Shown here: positions 47,001-57,353 of the stretch, piece after piece | Position numbering within the stretch: the stretch's first letter is position 1 | How the letters are laid out: each line of letters opens with the position of its first letter | Assembly (NCBI GenBank): GCA_902728285.1 | Contig: CACVBU010001137.1 | Coordinates: 35,784-99,783, forward strand | Length of the DNA stretch: 64,000 bases | Direction of reading: 5' to 3' | DNA from: Clytia hemisphaerica | Lineage: Eukaryota; Cnidaria; Hydrozoa; Leptothecata; Clytiidae | Notes under the pieces: model-generated | What the model saw: only the letters and a program-made list of their open reading frames with translations | Told to the model about the DNA's origin: nothing | Database searches by the model: none | Made by a program: the position numbers and the translations under genes

Positions 47001-50000
47001 AGCTTATCTTACCTGTAGCTTTTGTAAAGGCTATTAAAATACGAACATTGCGATGTAAGGCTTTTACTTTAAAATATTTTCTTGAAGGCCCTTCATTGTC
47101 ACGGTTCAACATTCTTTGAAGCTTTCAATGAACATTTAATGGATCGACTCGGAATCTCTCAAGATCAATTTGACGTGAGTATTAATAAATAATATTTTTT
47201 CTAACTCGGTGTTACTTTGTGTTTTTATGGCATAACTTGCCATTTGTATTTTTCTAATTTTACCAGTTTGAACGGAGGAAGTTTTTACTCCATGTTTTAT
47301 TGTGACAAACAAATATTTCGTAATTTTGGAACCCTATTAAACATCTTCAGTTTTGCCCTAGTAATGCGAATTTTTAACCAATTTGTGGCTCAAAGAAGTG
47401 AAGAACAGTTTAGCCTCAACAGAAATTTATAGGTTTTCTTAAAAAGAGCATAGTGATATTTTCAAAAAAGTGAAAGTGGAGATTTTATTTATGGTTTTGA
47501 TTTTTAGGAGGACATCGTACGCGTCACTTTATTAACAAGAAGCACCCAATACAGACGCATTTTAAACAGAGATGAGGTAGGTGTGGCTGCATGTATGAAA
47601 CCGGTTCTGTTGTTTCTTTTTTCTAATTATTTGAAAATAAAGGAATTTTTCACCGTTGAAATTAATTGATTCAAACAGGTCATTTTTACGGAACCGAAAA
47701 CTGTAAACAATCTTAAGATCAGAAGCCAGACGTTATCGGAAGTTTTGATCGGAAACCATGCCGAAAAAGCTTGAAAAAAACCTCTGTCCAAAAAAATAAC
47801 AAGACAATATTCCGGGGCGAAAATTCCTAGGATCTTTAGACACCTGGAAATTCTTTACTCTTGCTTTTATTAATTTTATTAATTTGGTTGAATTTGTGAC
47901 ATTTTTGATAACGTTACGAACTCTTTTACTGTGTATGATAAATTCACCATTTTTTTCTTAGTTGGTTGGAGCTATGAAAAGAGTCAAGATTTTGAACGTT
48001 ACTGTTGTCGATTATAAATACAGGTACTTTTAAAGGGCGTTTCCATTCTTTTTTACGTGTCATTTGAAGCTCGGATGTTTGAAATCGATTTGACTGTTTT
48101 ATTAAACAATATTTTAATACCTCACCTTACCTTTTTTAAAACTCAGTTGAATCGCTCGCGTAAAATTCACTGAATAATACTAAACTATTTGATCAATAAC
48201 TTCTACTCATAAGTATCATGCAAGAAAGGACCATCGTAATAAGTTCATCTTTTTTTATTTCAGAGAGATGCCATTCCTGGAACAATTAAAGGTAAGGGCA
48301 TGGACTAGAATGATGTAATGTTCAACTGGTTTGACTAATTTCTATATGAGCAAAATCTTTACCGAAGTATTTTTGTCTATTGATTTTGTTAAGACAAGCT
48401 AAATCGCGTAAAAATAGCAACAATCACTCTAGAGGTTTACAAGGATCGACAAACGAAGTACATTTGATAAAATACACGCATAGTACTTTAAAAAAAGTGA
48501 TCCTTTACTTACTCTATGGAGCATTTTTGGTTCTCTTTGGTTAAAACGAAGAAACGAAGAGTTATGATGTATCTTACTTGTGTTTCAGAGATCGCACAAT
48601 AGTGATATCTTAATCGGCATGCATGGTGCAGGACTGACACATTCACTCTTTCAACCACACTGGGGTGCTTTATTTGAACTGTAAGTAAAAATCAAATGTG
48701 ATACGTTCATTGCGTCCACGCTTGTCAGTCTTTGTTTCGCCATGCATTAGACCACTGCATCCAGATAAAGCAGGCTAGTATTTGGTTTGCGGGGAGGTAG
48801 GCAAGTGCCGCCTTACTTCTGACACCGGGTTTCTCAGAGTGACTAATCTCATAACAGATCATCCATTCTGCGCATACCACGCTCTGCTCTAAAGGGATAT
48901 GGCGAATGTGACGATCTGACCTGGTTGTTCAGCCAAAATAATCAAAACATGATTGAATTCTGATTTCGGTGCGATTGTTTTGCTTTAGCGTATCACCATG
49001 CTCAAAAACTCATTTAATATTCATGCCAAATCTGGATGAAAAAGATTAGAGTGGTGCGCCAACCTGGGCAGATTCCCTTACGGAGCCCTGGACTTAGAGT
49101 GAAAACGTGTCATACGCGGAGTTATCAGAATCTACTCGGAGATTACAGAGTGACAGAAACCGATTTTTTATGAATTTTGATACCCTCGGTATATTCAAAT
49201 TATCTGTGGAAGTGCAATATTTTTAATACTTAAATTTCAGTTATAATACAGAAGACCCGGATTGTTATCGTGATCTAGCAAATATAAGGTACGTAATTAT
49301 CGAAAGGAATATTATAACTCCTTATTGTCTTTGTTCTTCCTATTCGAAGATGTTCTTCTTGTCAATTGTCACTGTAGACACACTCACAATATCTGGTTGA
49401 GTTTAGTTTCGAATCTAAAGAATCATTTCATGTCAACCCGACGCCGAGCATGGCTATAACAATACTATATTAACTTAAGAACTTACCTTGAAAACGGCCC
49501 TGACCAAAACATGTTGGAAATTTCTAGCATCTAGTGATATTTTTGTCTCGATCCTCCGTCCGATATATAATTTAAAAACTTTCGATTGATTGGTGCAATA
49601 TTGACCTAGACTCTTTTTCAATCTTTGCAGAGGTGTTGAATACTTCACTTGGGAGAATAAAGAACTTCTGTTCCAGCAAGATAAGGTACGAGATATGTTT
49701 TTTTTACTCCCTCAAACGCCCTTTCTTTAACTATAGATACGATACAAAATATTGCACCCATTCTTTGGTTTTCCGTATACAAATATGAAACCCGGAGGTA
49801 TTTCCAGTGTGCGCATGAGATGTATCCGGAAAAATTCAATATTCAAAACAAGAGCAGTGTGCATATCCCGAAGAGTAGAAGTGTTACGCTCGAAACGAAG
49901 GAAGATATGAAGTAGCCTAATTTAAATATGTATACCGATCATGCTTTTTTACTAGATAAGAATATAGATAATGTTTTGGGATGATTTTTAACGCTTTAGA

Positions 50001-50173
50001 TTCTGCTCGTTAATTTATTTTCTTTTTTTCCTATGCAGGGCCATCATCCAACTTTAGGAGAACATCCCAAATTCACAAATTATGCTTTTAATGTTGATGA
50101 ATTTATGAGGATATTAGGGAAAGCTGTAAAAGGGGTTCTTAAGAGACGCCAGGAAAGAACAGAAATCTATTAA
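44024..50173 (+). CDS. EOGT: EGF-domain-specific O-GlcNAc transferase, 16 exons, N-terminus not found
   Basis: EOGT adds O-linked N-acetylglucosamine to EGF repeats of secreted and membrane proteins (e.g. Notch) in the ER lumen; it belongs to glycosyltransferase family 61. Exons: 44024-44106, 44243-44351, 45097-45197, 45461-45565, 45699-45793, 45905-46008, 46198-46290, 46796-46867, 47088-47174, 47508-47576, 47962-48023, 48264-48291, 48589-48680, 49241-49288, 49631-49685, 50039-50173. They keep one frame and give about 445 residues. Landmarks in order: [47 protein letters not shown], the GT61 motif [10 protein letters not shown], and [16 protein letters not shown]. About 80 N-terminal residues, including the signal peptide, are missing compared with the human protein and must come from an unrecognised upstream exon. 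The protein ends RTEIY, not an HDEL/KDEL-like signal. Confidence 0.93.
44426..44963. mobile_element. GGACCTACC family element, copy 3, internally deleted
   Basis: Both ends are present (TTTTTGGACCTACCCCGGTG and GGTTGGTCCATAAAA), but only one internal unit remains, giving 538 bp. It lies in the EOGT intron between the exons at 44351 and 45097. Confidence 0.85.
46443..46677. mobile_element. GGGCT-TTCC family MITE, diverged copy (EOGT intron)
   Basis: The left GGGCTATTTTAAAGAAATGA and right (reverse complement) GAGCTATTCCAGAATAAAAT match the family ends. It lies between the exons at 46290 and 46796. Confidence 0.6.
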
Positions 50174-52245
50174 GTTGGCCCATGCCAATCATTTTGATGG
50201 TAAAACTTGTGAGGTGTTCTGTTGGAAAGATCACATGAGAGACTTTTTACTGACGGTTTTGTTATTTGTGGTGATATTTTTTATAGTGTATAAATTGATG
50301 TAAAACTATTGTAAATACATAGGTAGAGAGTTTTCTATTAACCAATTAATTATAATGAAATATAATTTTTAAAATTAAATACCTATCTGTCAATATTTTC
50401 CATTTGAGTTCTTAAAAATTTTGTTTATAAGTTAATATGATAAGTTTTCTTCTAACATTTTATACAATTTTGCTTGTTTTTTTTCCTTTTTTAAAACTCA
50501 CCCCTTTTTGCACTGTAATTGACGATTAAAAAAGAATGTGAAATAATTTTGTCATTGTGCGAATGATAAGAATTATCTTTTGAAAGTAGTGGCACTTATA
50601 ACATTTTTCATGAAAAAATCAACGTCAAAAGATGTAAACTGAATGGCTCGTGATCTCAAAGAAATCTTTTTTATTCTTTCAGGTATCTATTACATCTTCT
50701 TGGTACAACTGTGAAGTTTATTTGAATTTTGACACCTTACTATAACGCAACTTGATATTTCAAATTTTTCTTTCTTCGGTAAGTGACTTTTTATATTTTT
50801 AGTTCATAATGGTAATTATATTAATTAATTATTAAACTCTTCTAACCTGAGTGACGTATACACGGTCTAAATTTTCCAATATACCAAGTCCCAGACTTAA
50901 GTCTACACGCACTATAAGAATGGTGTTTTTTCATGCTGAACATGCTAAATTCTTAACTTTCTAGTGGAAAACCATTGTTTAACTCCCAGGTTACAAGCTT
51001 CTATGCCATTTTAAAATTTTGGGTACAAAAAAAGGTTTAACCCTCGATTGTGTTACGTGGTCTTCTTCTTTCTCGTCATCTTCATTCTTTCTTCTTTAAT
51101 TCTAAGTTTTTCAACCTCGTAGTTTAAGTGAGTTATCCTCCTAATAAATATCTTTCCAACGGTGTATAATTATAGCATAAAATGGGTCATCAGAAGATTT
51201 AAACGTATGTTTCGTTTTATCGAACTTCATTTTTTAATTATAGAAGATTCAAATCCCTCAAATATATCGCAATGTTTTAAAGAGGGTAATTATCTTTTCG
51301 ACTGTTGCTCTATCTGCCTCCATCTGGTATTGTAATTACGAGTAGTTATTTGAATGTGAAATAAGTGTTTGCAATCATAGCACAGTTATAATAAGGAATA
51401 CGCTTTCAAGAAATTGTTACTCTTTCATTTGATGTCGGAGACATAATATGAAAGACAGACGAAGGAACTTTTATTAATTACTATTTCCATTAAAGTGGCT
51501 TGGACAGATTTGGAGTTGTTAACAAAAGTCTTTTTTCGACTATCCTTTAGGCTTTCTAACTATAGCCTGAACTCTTCTCGTGTCTTACGTACATACGAGT
51601 AAACGTGTTATAACTGGTTTATCAGCAACTTGGAAAATATCGACAAACTTTTCTCTCTCCACTTTTTCTTTGTTCTTTTTTCACCTCCTGTATTTTGGTG
51701 AAATCAATATCAAAAGTTTCGAAAATGATTCGAAAATATTTGTGAGTTATATCCGTGAGTTATGCGTTGTGACGTCATTCCGTGAGTCAATTTGATTCAT
51801 CACCTTATTTCGAAGAATAACAGCGCGAGTTATTAACTCACGACCTTAGGGAGCATTCAAAAAGTACGTTCGTCCAATTAACCCCCTCCTCCTTGTTCGT
51901 CAGTATTTGTTTTAAAGCACCCCCCCCCCCCCATTTGTAGGTTTTTTGTATCTCGCGCACGTTTCCCAAAGAATAAGTTTGTGAGTTAATAGCTCATGAT
52001 ATCATTCTTTGAAATAAGAGAGTCATCTTGGAAAATAATACGTTGAGTTAATTTAAAATTTATTCATGTTGACGAGCTATTTTTCTGTGATCCTCGTTAC
52101 TAGTTTTTCATGAGACTTCGTTCGTTCGAGATGTTGTTTTATTTAGGATTTTATGCCTTAACTTAATTTGGAAGTTGATCAAAATTCGATTTTTAGCCGA
52201 GATTAGATTTGATCAATTCTGTAAACTTTGTTTGGGATTTTATTA
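50174..52245. other. EOGT 3' flank and intergenic
   Basis: No gene recognised. GGGAGCATTCAAAAAGTACG near 51850 and a C-run with CGCACGTTTCCC near 51955 look like the ends of another miniature element, but the inverted match is weak. The rest is AT-rich. Confidence 0.5.
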
Positions 52246-53701
52246 GGGAGTGGTCAGAGAGTACTTTAGGCGTACAAACTTTCGCGAGCAGAAACTTTCG
52301 CGATTTTCGCGAATTTTGGCCCTTTTCGCGAAAGTAAATGTCTTTAAAAATTCTAGGAAGGGACATTCGCGAAAGTTTATGCTCGCGAAAAATTCTTGAC
52401 AAAATAGAAAATCTGTAAAACTTCAAACTTTGAATAAAATGTAACTTTTATGGCACCTTTTAGCCTGCTAAAAGACTAATAAGTCAAAGGACAAATGTTT
52501 CAAGCCAATCCGAGAAGTATTTGTCCCTCTAAGCCATTTTTTCACGTGAAAATTCTCAATTTTACGTCTTAATTCGCGAAAGTTTATGCTCGCGAAAAAT
52601 ATTTTTCCGTTAAATTCGCGAAAGTAAATGTCGTGAATTTCGCGATTTTTCGTCCTCGCGAAAGTTTCTGCTCGCGAAAGTTTGTAGGGGGTGGAGGATT
52701 TCAGGGGGGGTTCGAAATTTTTTTTGAGGGTTCCAAAATTTTTTCAATGGAAAAGGGAGGGCGGTGCGAAATTTTTTTGGCCAACTCAAGAGATATAACT
52801 CAGGTGGTCAAATTTCATGGTTTCACGTTTGAAGATTTAAAATTTTTTCATATTTCGTATTATTGTTACCTCTGTATTCATGAAATATCATTGTGATAGC
52901 CTTACTATTTCGGTTGCTTGATCTTAACATTGTGTAAAAATTGGTTCAGTGGACTAAGAGAGCATGTTTGTTAAGGGATCCCTCCTCTTACAATTTCATA
53001 TGTCAGCATTGTCTAACCTTTTTAAGAAGAGCTGAAAATACAGTGCTTTTAGCGAACAAAGTGATTGAAAATTGAAATTTTCTCCTGTCGGCGCAAACCA
53101 TGGTTCTCTGATAATATTATTGCCTTTAAACGCAAAAAAAAACTTTACTTTTAAATTCCATATGATTCAGACATTAAAAGCCTCATTTATGAGCAGAACC
53201 AATCCGAAAAAGAACTATATTTGAAGGAAATCAGGAGTCCAAAGTTTTCTCCTGTCGGCGCAGATCGGGTTGCGCCTCCTTTGTCACTAAATTCTTTACC
53301 TCTGCACGTTTGAAATCAAGCCTCTTGCTGCCTTCTATATAATAATGTTGTCCTACCCACATGAGTGCACAATACATCTTGATATTGAGGCTTTATAGGA
53401 TCACTCACAATCTGGAAATTTATTGCAGTTAAACCCGATTTACACGGGAAAAGCCCTTATCCAAAAGTAGGTATAAGTAAGTACGATAAGTATAACCCTC
53501 ACCTTATTAATCAGTCAATAAGAGTGCAGGGGAAAATATTTTAGCAAGGGGGGGGGGGGGTACGAAAGTTTTTTTTAACTCTTTTGAGGGGGGGGGGGGT
53601 TCGAAAGAAATTTCCAGGTTAGGGGTGGGGGTGCGAAATTTATTTTCGATTTTTTTTAATATCCTCCACTCCCCCCTAGTAGATACTTTCTGACCACTCC
53701 C
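52246..53701. mobile_element. PIF/Harbinger-like element with TTA duplication
   Basis: The ends GGGAGTGGTCAGAGAGTACT and (reverse complement) GGGAGTGGTCAGAAAGTATC are inverted, with TTA directly outside both (52243-52245 and 53702-53704). The terminal repeat continues as TAGGGGGTGGAGGAT, but on the left it is interrupted by the MITE at 52275-52684. The interior has runs of G with TTCGAAA. No transposase frame. Confidence 0.85.
52275..52684. mobile_element. TCGCGA-rich MITE, TA-flanked, inside a terminal repeat
   Basis: The ends CAAACTTTCGCGAGCAGAAA are exactly inverted and flanked by TA (52273-52274, 52685-52686). The interior repeats TTCGCGAAAGT in both directions. Confidence 0.9.
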
Positions 53702-53704
53702 TTA

Positions 53705-54112
53705 GATCTAGACGAACGGGGAAGTTGAAGATAATAAAACACCTAGGCAAACCCAAATGCGCGGGATGTACACATGTGCCATCTTTTATGCGTTTTGAAA
53801 TCCTGCAGATGAGTTATTATCATGATGAAAACACACGGGTTTTACCAAGCTGGTAGAGTCCCAACCCCCTGTCCTTTTTTTAGATTTGAGCCAGAAATAG
53901 TTCTTATTTTGCAAATATCCATTTACACATCTATTGTCCAGTAAGTTATACAAAATGAAGGAACACATCAGTTGCCAGCTCAGTTTAAATTCAACTCTCT
54001 GTGTGTCAAGACAAGCAAGAAAAGAAAGAAGTTAATTCATTGTTTAAAAATTTGAATAAGTACAGATCAAATAATTGAATATAAATATGTAGTTTTGAAT
54101 TTATTTTTTTGG
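53705..54112. other. 5' flank of the ZAD-DUF6589 gene
   Basis: This contains the presumed promoter. I looked for a terminal inverted repeat shared with the far side of the RecQ gene (61952-62500) and found none. Confidence 0.4.
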
Positions 54113-54562
54113 ATGGCATCTACTGTGGCTGTGAAAAAAGATACGCCAACCAAGACATATGCAAGAAGTGCAGATCCAAAAAGCAAAGATGGTTGTAGAT
54201 TATGTGGAGAGACAAAGTCACGGTATCAAAAGATTTTTTCCAAAATAGGACAGCACGAAAAGAATCTAGAATTCAAAATTGAGCAATGTTGTGGTGTTGT
54301 TGTAAAAAGTGATGATGAATTACCTGACAAAATTTGTACTGTCTGTGAAACCTCTCTTGAAAGAGCCTTTATTTTCAGAACAAAATGCCAAAAAGTTAAC
54401 GATCAAAATCTCACTTCAACTAAGAGGTGTCTCAAACCAACAGATATTGTGTCATCGCCGTCTAGGAGACCAGCACCTAATAAAAAGCTAAAGTTTGATG
54501 AAAAAAGTTCTGATACTGATGATAATTTTGTAAGCATTGAAAATGCTATCTCAACAAATTAA
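54113..54562 (+). CDS. ZAD zinc-finger N-terminal part of a DUF6589 gene
   Basis: ATG at 54113 is the first methionine; the frame is open further upstream only with a TTG. The sequence CRLCGE, then IEQCCGVVVKSDDELPDKIC, then CETSLERAFIFRTKC matches the zinc-finger-associated domain (ZAD): two Cys pairs coordinating one zinc, used for dimerisation in insect regulators and also found in transposon-derived proteins. It is followed by a basic, serine-rich linker and a stop at 54560. The conserved sequence continues at once in another frame (next entry), so the stop is probably a frame break and not the natural end. Confidence 0.8.
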   Translation: MASTVAVKKDTPTKTYARSADPKSKDGCRLCGETKSRYQKIFSKIGQHEKNLEFKIEQCCGVVVKSDDELPDKICTVCETSLERAFIFRTKCQKVNDQNLTSTKRCLKPTDIVSSPSRRPAPNKKLKFDEKSSDTDDNFVSIENAISTN

Positions 54563-54962
54563 TAGAGCTAGATTCCATTGATCCATGTCGTATTGCATCG
54601 TTAATTGTTGGTTCATGTAAAAACACGTTTTTGCAAATTCAAAGACTGATTGTGCAATCTATTCAAACTAAGCTCAATCATTTATGTAAGCGTTCAGGAA
54701 ATGGATCTTATCTCTACAACAAGGATTTTGATTCTATAGCTACAACACAAATGAATGTTATTTTTGAAGAATTTTTGAATAACTTTCCATTCCTTGTGAA
54801 AGTTTTAACAGCAATGTCATCTAGAAAGTATGAGATTACAGAGGATTTGAAGCAAAATTTGCACTTATATACAGCATTCTTTTAAGTTCAAGATGGCATG
54901 AACTTAGCTATTTTAAGCGTATCACCACTGTCTTGTTGATTGAAGGAGGATGTAGTAAAAAA
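54553..54962 (+). pseudogene. Middle part of exon 1 of the ZAD-DUF6589 gene, two frame breaks
   Basis: From 54553 a second frame reads a helical segment (LIELDSIDPCRIASL and on to LHLYTA) that stops at 54883-54885. A third frame reads LLSSRWHELSYFKRITTVLL and SKK, ending at a perfect gtaagt donor (54963). The last frame joins in phase with the exon at 55512. The segment SSRWHELSYF..VLLIEGGCSKK resembles the region just before DUF6589 in related animal proteins. The two shifts lie near 54553-54562 and near 54870-54885, the second beside a T-run. They mean either a decayed gene or sequence errors. Confidence 0.65.
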
Positions 54963-55511
54963 GTAAGTTTTTTATCCATGGGAAGTAATTTTGTGCTGAA
55001 CTAAATTTTTGCATTTTAGATATCAAATTGACATCAAGTTAAAAAAATTCCAAAGAAATTTAAAAAAGATTTCCAACTAATATTTCTAGAGCTCTCACTG
55101 TATGAGGAGGAATTCAAAAATAAATTTCAGTAAAAGATGAATTCTTGCTATAAGATTACTTTTCACCTATATGTTTCAAGAATTTTTTTTTCTGCTGTGA
55201 AATTTTATTCATCAAAAGATACCGGGTATGTACTTTATTTCAAGACTTTTTTTTCTGCTGTGAAATTTTTATCTCAAAAATCTACTACCAGGGTGATTTT
55301 ATGATTTTTTGGTGATCTTTTTTATTTTCACTTTTCTTTTACGTTCAACTCTTTTTAATGAAATTTTTTGTGATTTTTGGTTATTTTGGTAATTTTTTCA
55401 AGGGCTTGTCAGATTTTTTAGTACCTCACCCCTCGAAAGTGGATAGCATCTTCTGTAAACAGAAAAGGGAAAAATAGAAAGTCTCAGTGTTTTAAATTTG
55501 ATTATTTTTAG

Positions 55512-57353
55512 CTCCAACAAAGACTGAACCGAATGGGGGTTTGTCTTTCCTACTCTACCAGAGACACTCTTTTAAATGCTATCGGTAGCCATTTTATGGA
55601 TAAAGCTGTTGTACTACTGAAAAAAGGTGCAACCCTTCGGGGCACTGGTGATAACTGGGACCTTAAAATCAAAATGGACCATATGCGAAAAGCAATTCAA
55701 AATAAAGATTTGCACCTATTTGCCTCCAACCTAGTGGCAAACCGTTTGGACTTTAAAGACCTTCCAAACGCCAAACCTATTGGAAAGATAAGTGAATTGA
55801 AGACTTCTCAGCTACTTCCAAATGTAAATGAGTGGAAATCTTACGTCTCATCTGTAAAGGTGTTGATTGCTCGCATTTTGTTTGAATTTTTTCCTGAATT
55901 CAAAATTTTTTCATCTTTTTATCCTGATCACATTGAACATAAATTTTCTGATGTCATGAAATGTAAATCCGTAACAGCCACACTTCCTATAATTGATGCA
56001 GATGAGGCTAAATATCAAGACTGTGTCAAAATTTTACGTACATATGAGAAATGGATTTGGGAGTTGTATGACAAGGCTGGTTTAGCTCCTCCTGAAATCC
56101 CAGATATTGTTGTTGATGTTGTTCCTGAGAGCAATCAGGCTGATCCTGGTCAACCCATGGCACAAGTAGTGTTTACCAGTAATGACCCCATGAAAGACAA
56201 TAAGATTGTATTTGCAGGGGATCAGCTTTCCAGGATTCGTTTTTCTGGAGCGAAAGATCTCCTCCAAGGGTGTCACACCCCAACAGATCGCCTGGAACAT
56301 TGCTCACCTTTCAAGCCAGTTATGTGGCACACCAAAGCGTCTCTTTTACAATACTGTTTCAACTTATTGTACGTTCCAGAATCAGTAAATGAAAAAGGAA
56401 CTCTTAAATTTTTTCGGGAAAAACTAAACCGCAAAAATGTCACTCCAAAGAAAGTTGTTGACAGCTACGAGGGATGTGAAGAATTCTTTATTAGTGTCGG
56501 AAAGGGTTATATTGTGGCTGCTGCTCTAAATTTATTTGGAATATCCAACATGAATGAGAAGCCAGCAGATTTTCCAGATGAAAAAGCATCAGATGATGTC
56601 AAAAAGGAATACTTTAATGGCTACTTAGAACAATTTGTCAGAAAGTTTGTTATACAGAGCGACTACGATAACAATAGTTCAGATGATTTCAAACAAAATT
56701 ATGGATTAATGATTATTTTTTTAACAGTTTTGCTTTTACAGATGAAGGACACTGCTGCTGAAGCTGATGGTGATCGTAACCTCATAAATCAAAAAATTTT
56801 ACTTGTTGTCTTCAAAGCTCTTAATAGTCGTAGTAAATATGCTGTTGAAATGTTCACCTCTATTGCACAAATAGAGTGCACACTAACCCCAAGGCTATCT
56901 CAAGAATTTAAGTGGGGCTTCTTCTTAAACTGGCGAGGGGGGAAAGGAAACAATATTGAGGATGATCTTGCACAAGAAATTTGCAATCGAATGAGTAAAA
57001 AAATAGTAAAACGCATGGGGGCAAATAAAAGCCTGAAGTCTATTGAAAAGATTTGCAAGGCAACAAACGGTATAAAAGATATAGTGGAGAGTTTTGATCA
57101 AGAGATATCTGTTGAGCATGGTTCCTCTCATCATACCACGAGAGACTCATTAGAAGATGAAAAAGAAATCATATCAGATATTTTGGAAATTTCACCTTTC
57201 ACTTACACTGGACCAAGAGCTCATGAAAACTTTCCTGACATAAAAAGAGTACCCCAAAGATATTTAAATTATGTTGAATTTGCCAAGTGGGTTGAAGATA
57301 AAAAGAAAGAATGGTCATCTATTCCAGACATGTTAGCCAATTTTGAGGAGTAA
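55512..57353 (+). CDS. DUF6589 protein, C-terminal exon
   Basis: The exon begins after a TTTTTAG acceptor with LQQRLNRMGVCLSYSTRDTLL and is open for 613 codons (the first internal ATG is at 55533). Counting from that ATG, family landmarks are a GDNWD motif (Asp40 and Asp43), FAGDQLS (Asp230), a conserved WH followed by KASLLQ, GTL..LNRKNV..GCEEFF, and near the end GGKGNNIEDDLAQEICNR (Asp477, Asp478, Glu482) followed by a basic helix. I recognise this as DUF6589, a domain of unknown function abundant in cnidarians, molluscs and some fungi and often multicopy. The acidic residues at the ends of predicted strands and in a late helix resemble an RNase H-fold nuclease, but this is my inference. 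The gene converges on a RecQ-like helicase. Possible poly(A) signal AATAAA at 57789. Confidence 0.8.
   Translation, partial: LQQRLNRMGVCLSYSTRDTLLNAIGSHFMDKAVVLLKKGATLRGTGDNWDLKIKMDHMRKAIQNKDLHLFASNLVANRLDFKDLPNAKPIGKISELKTSQLLPNVNEWKSYVSSVKVLIARILFEFFPEFKIFSSFYPDHIEHKFSDVMKCKSVTATLPIIDADEAKYQDCVKILRTYEKWIWELYDKAGLAPPEIPDIVVDVVPESNQADPGQPMAQVVFTSNDPMKDNKIVFAGDQLSRIRFSGAKDLLQGCHTPTDRLEHCSPFKPVMWHTKASLLQYCFNLLYVPESVNEKGTLKFFREKLNRKNVTPKKVVDSYEGCEEFFISVGKGYIVAAALNLFGISNMNEKPADFPDEKASDDVKKEYFNGYLEQFVRKFVIQSDYDNNSSDDFKQNYGLMIIFLTVLLLQMKDTAAEADGDRNLINQKILLVVFKALNSRSKYAVEMFTSIAQIECTLTPRLSQEFKWGFFLNWRGGKGNNIEDDLAQEICNRMSKKIVKRMGANKSLKSIEKICKATNGIKDIVESFDQEISVEHGSSHHTTRDSLEDEKEIISDILEISPFTYTGPRAHENFPDIKRVPQRYLNYVEFAKWVEDKKKEWSSIPDMLANFEE

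Noticed and set aside
54528..54566. 39 bp intron (gtaagc to tag) to explain the first frame break in the ZAD gene
   Set aside because: Too short for an animal intron; a frame break is simpler.
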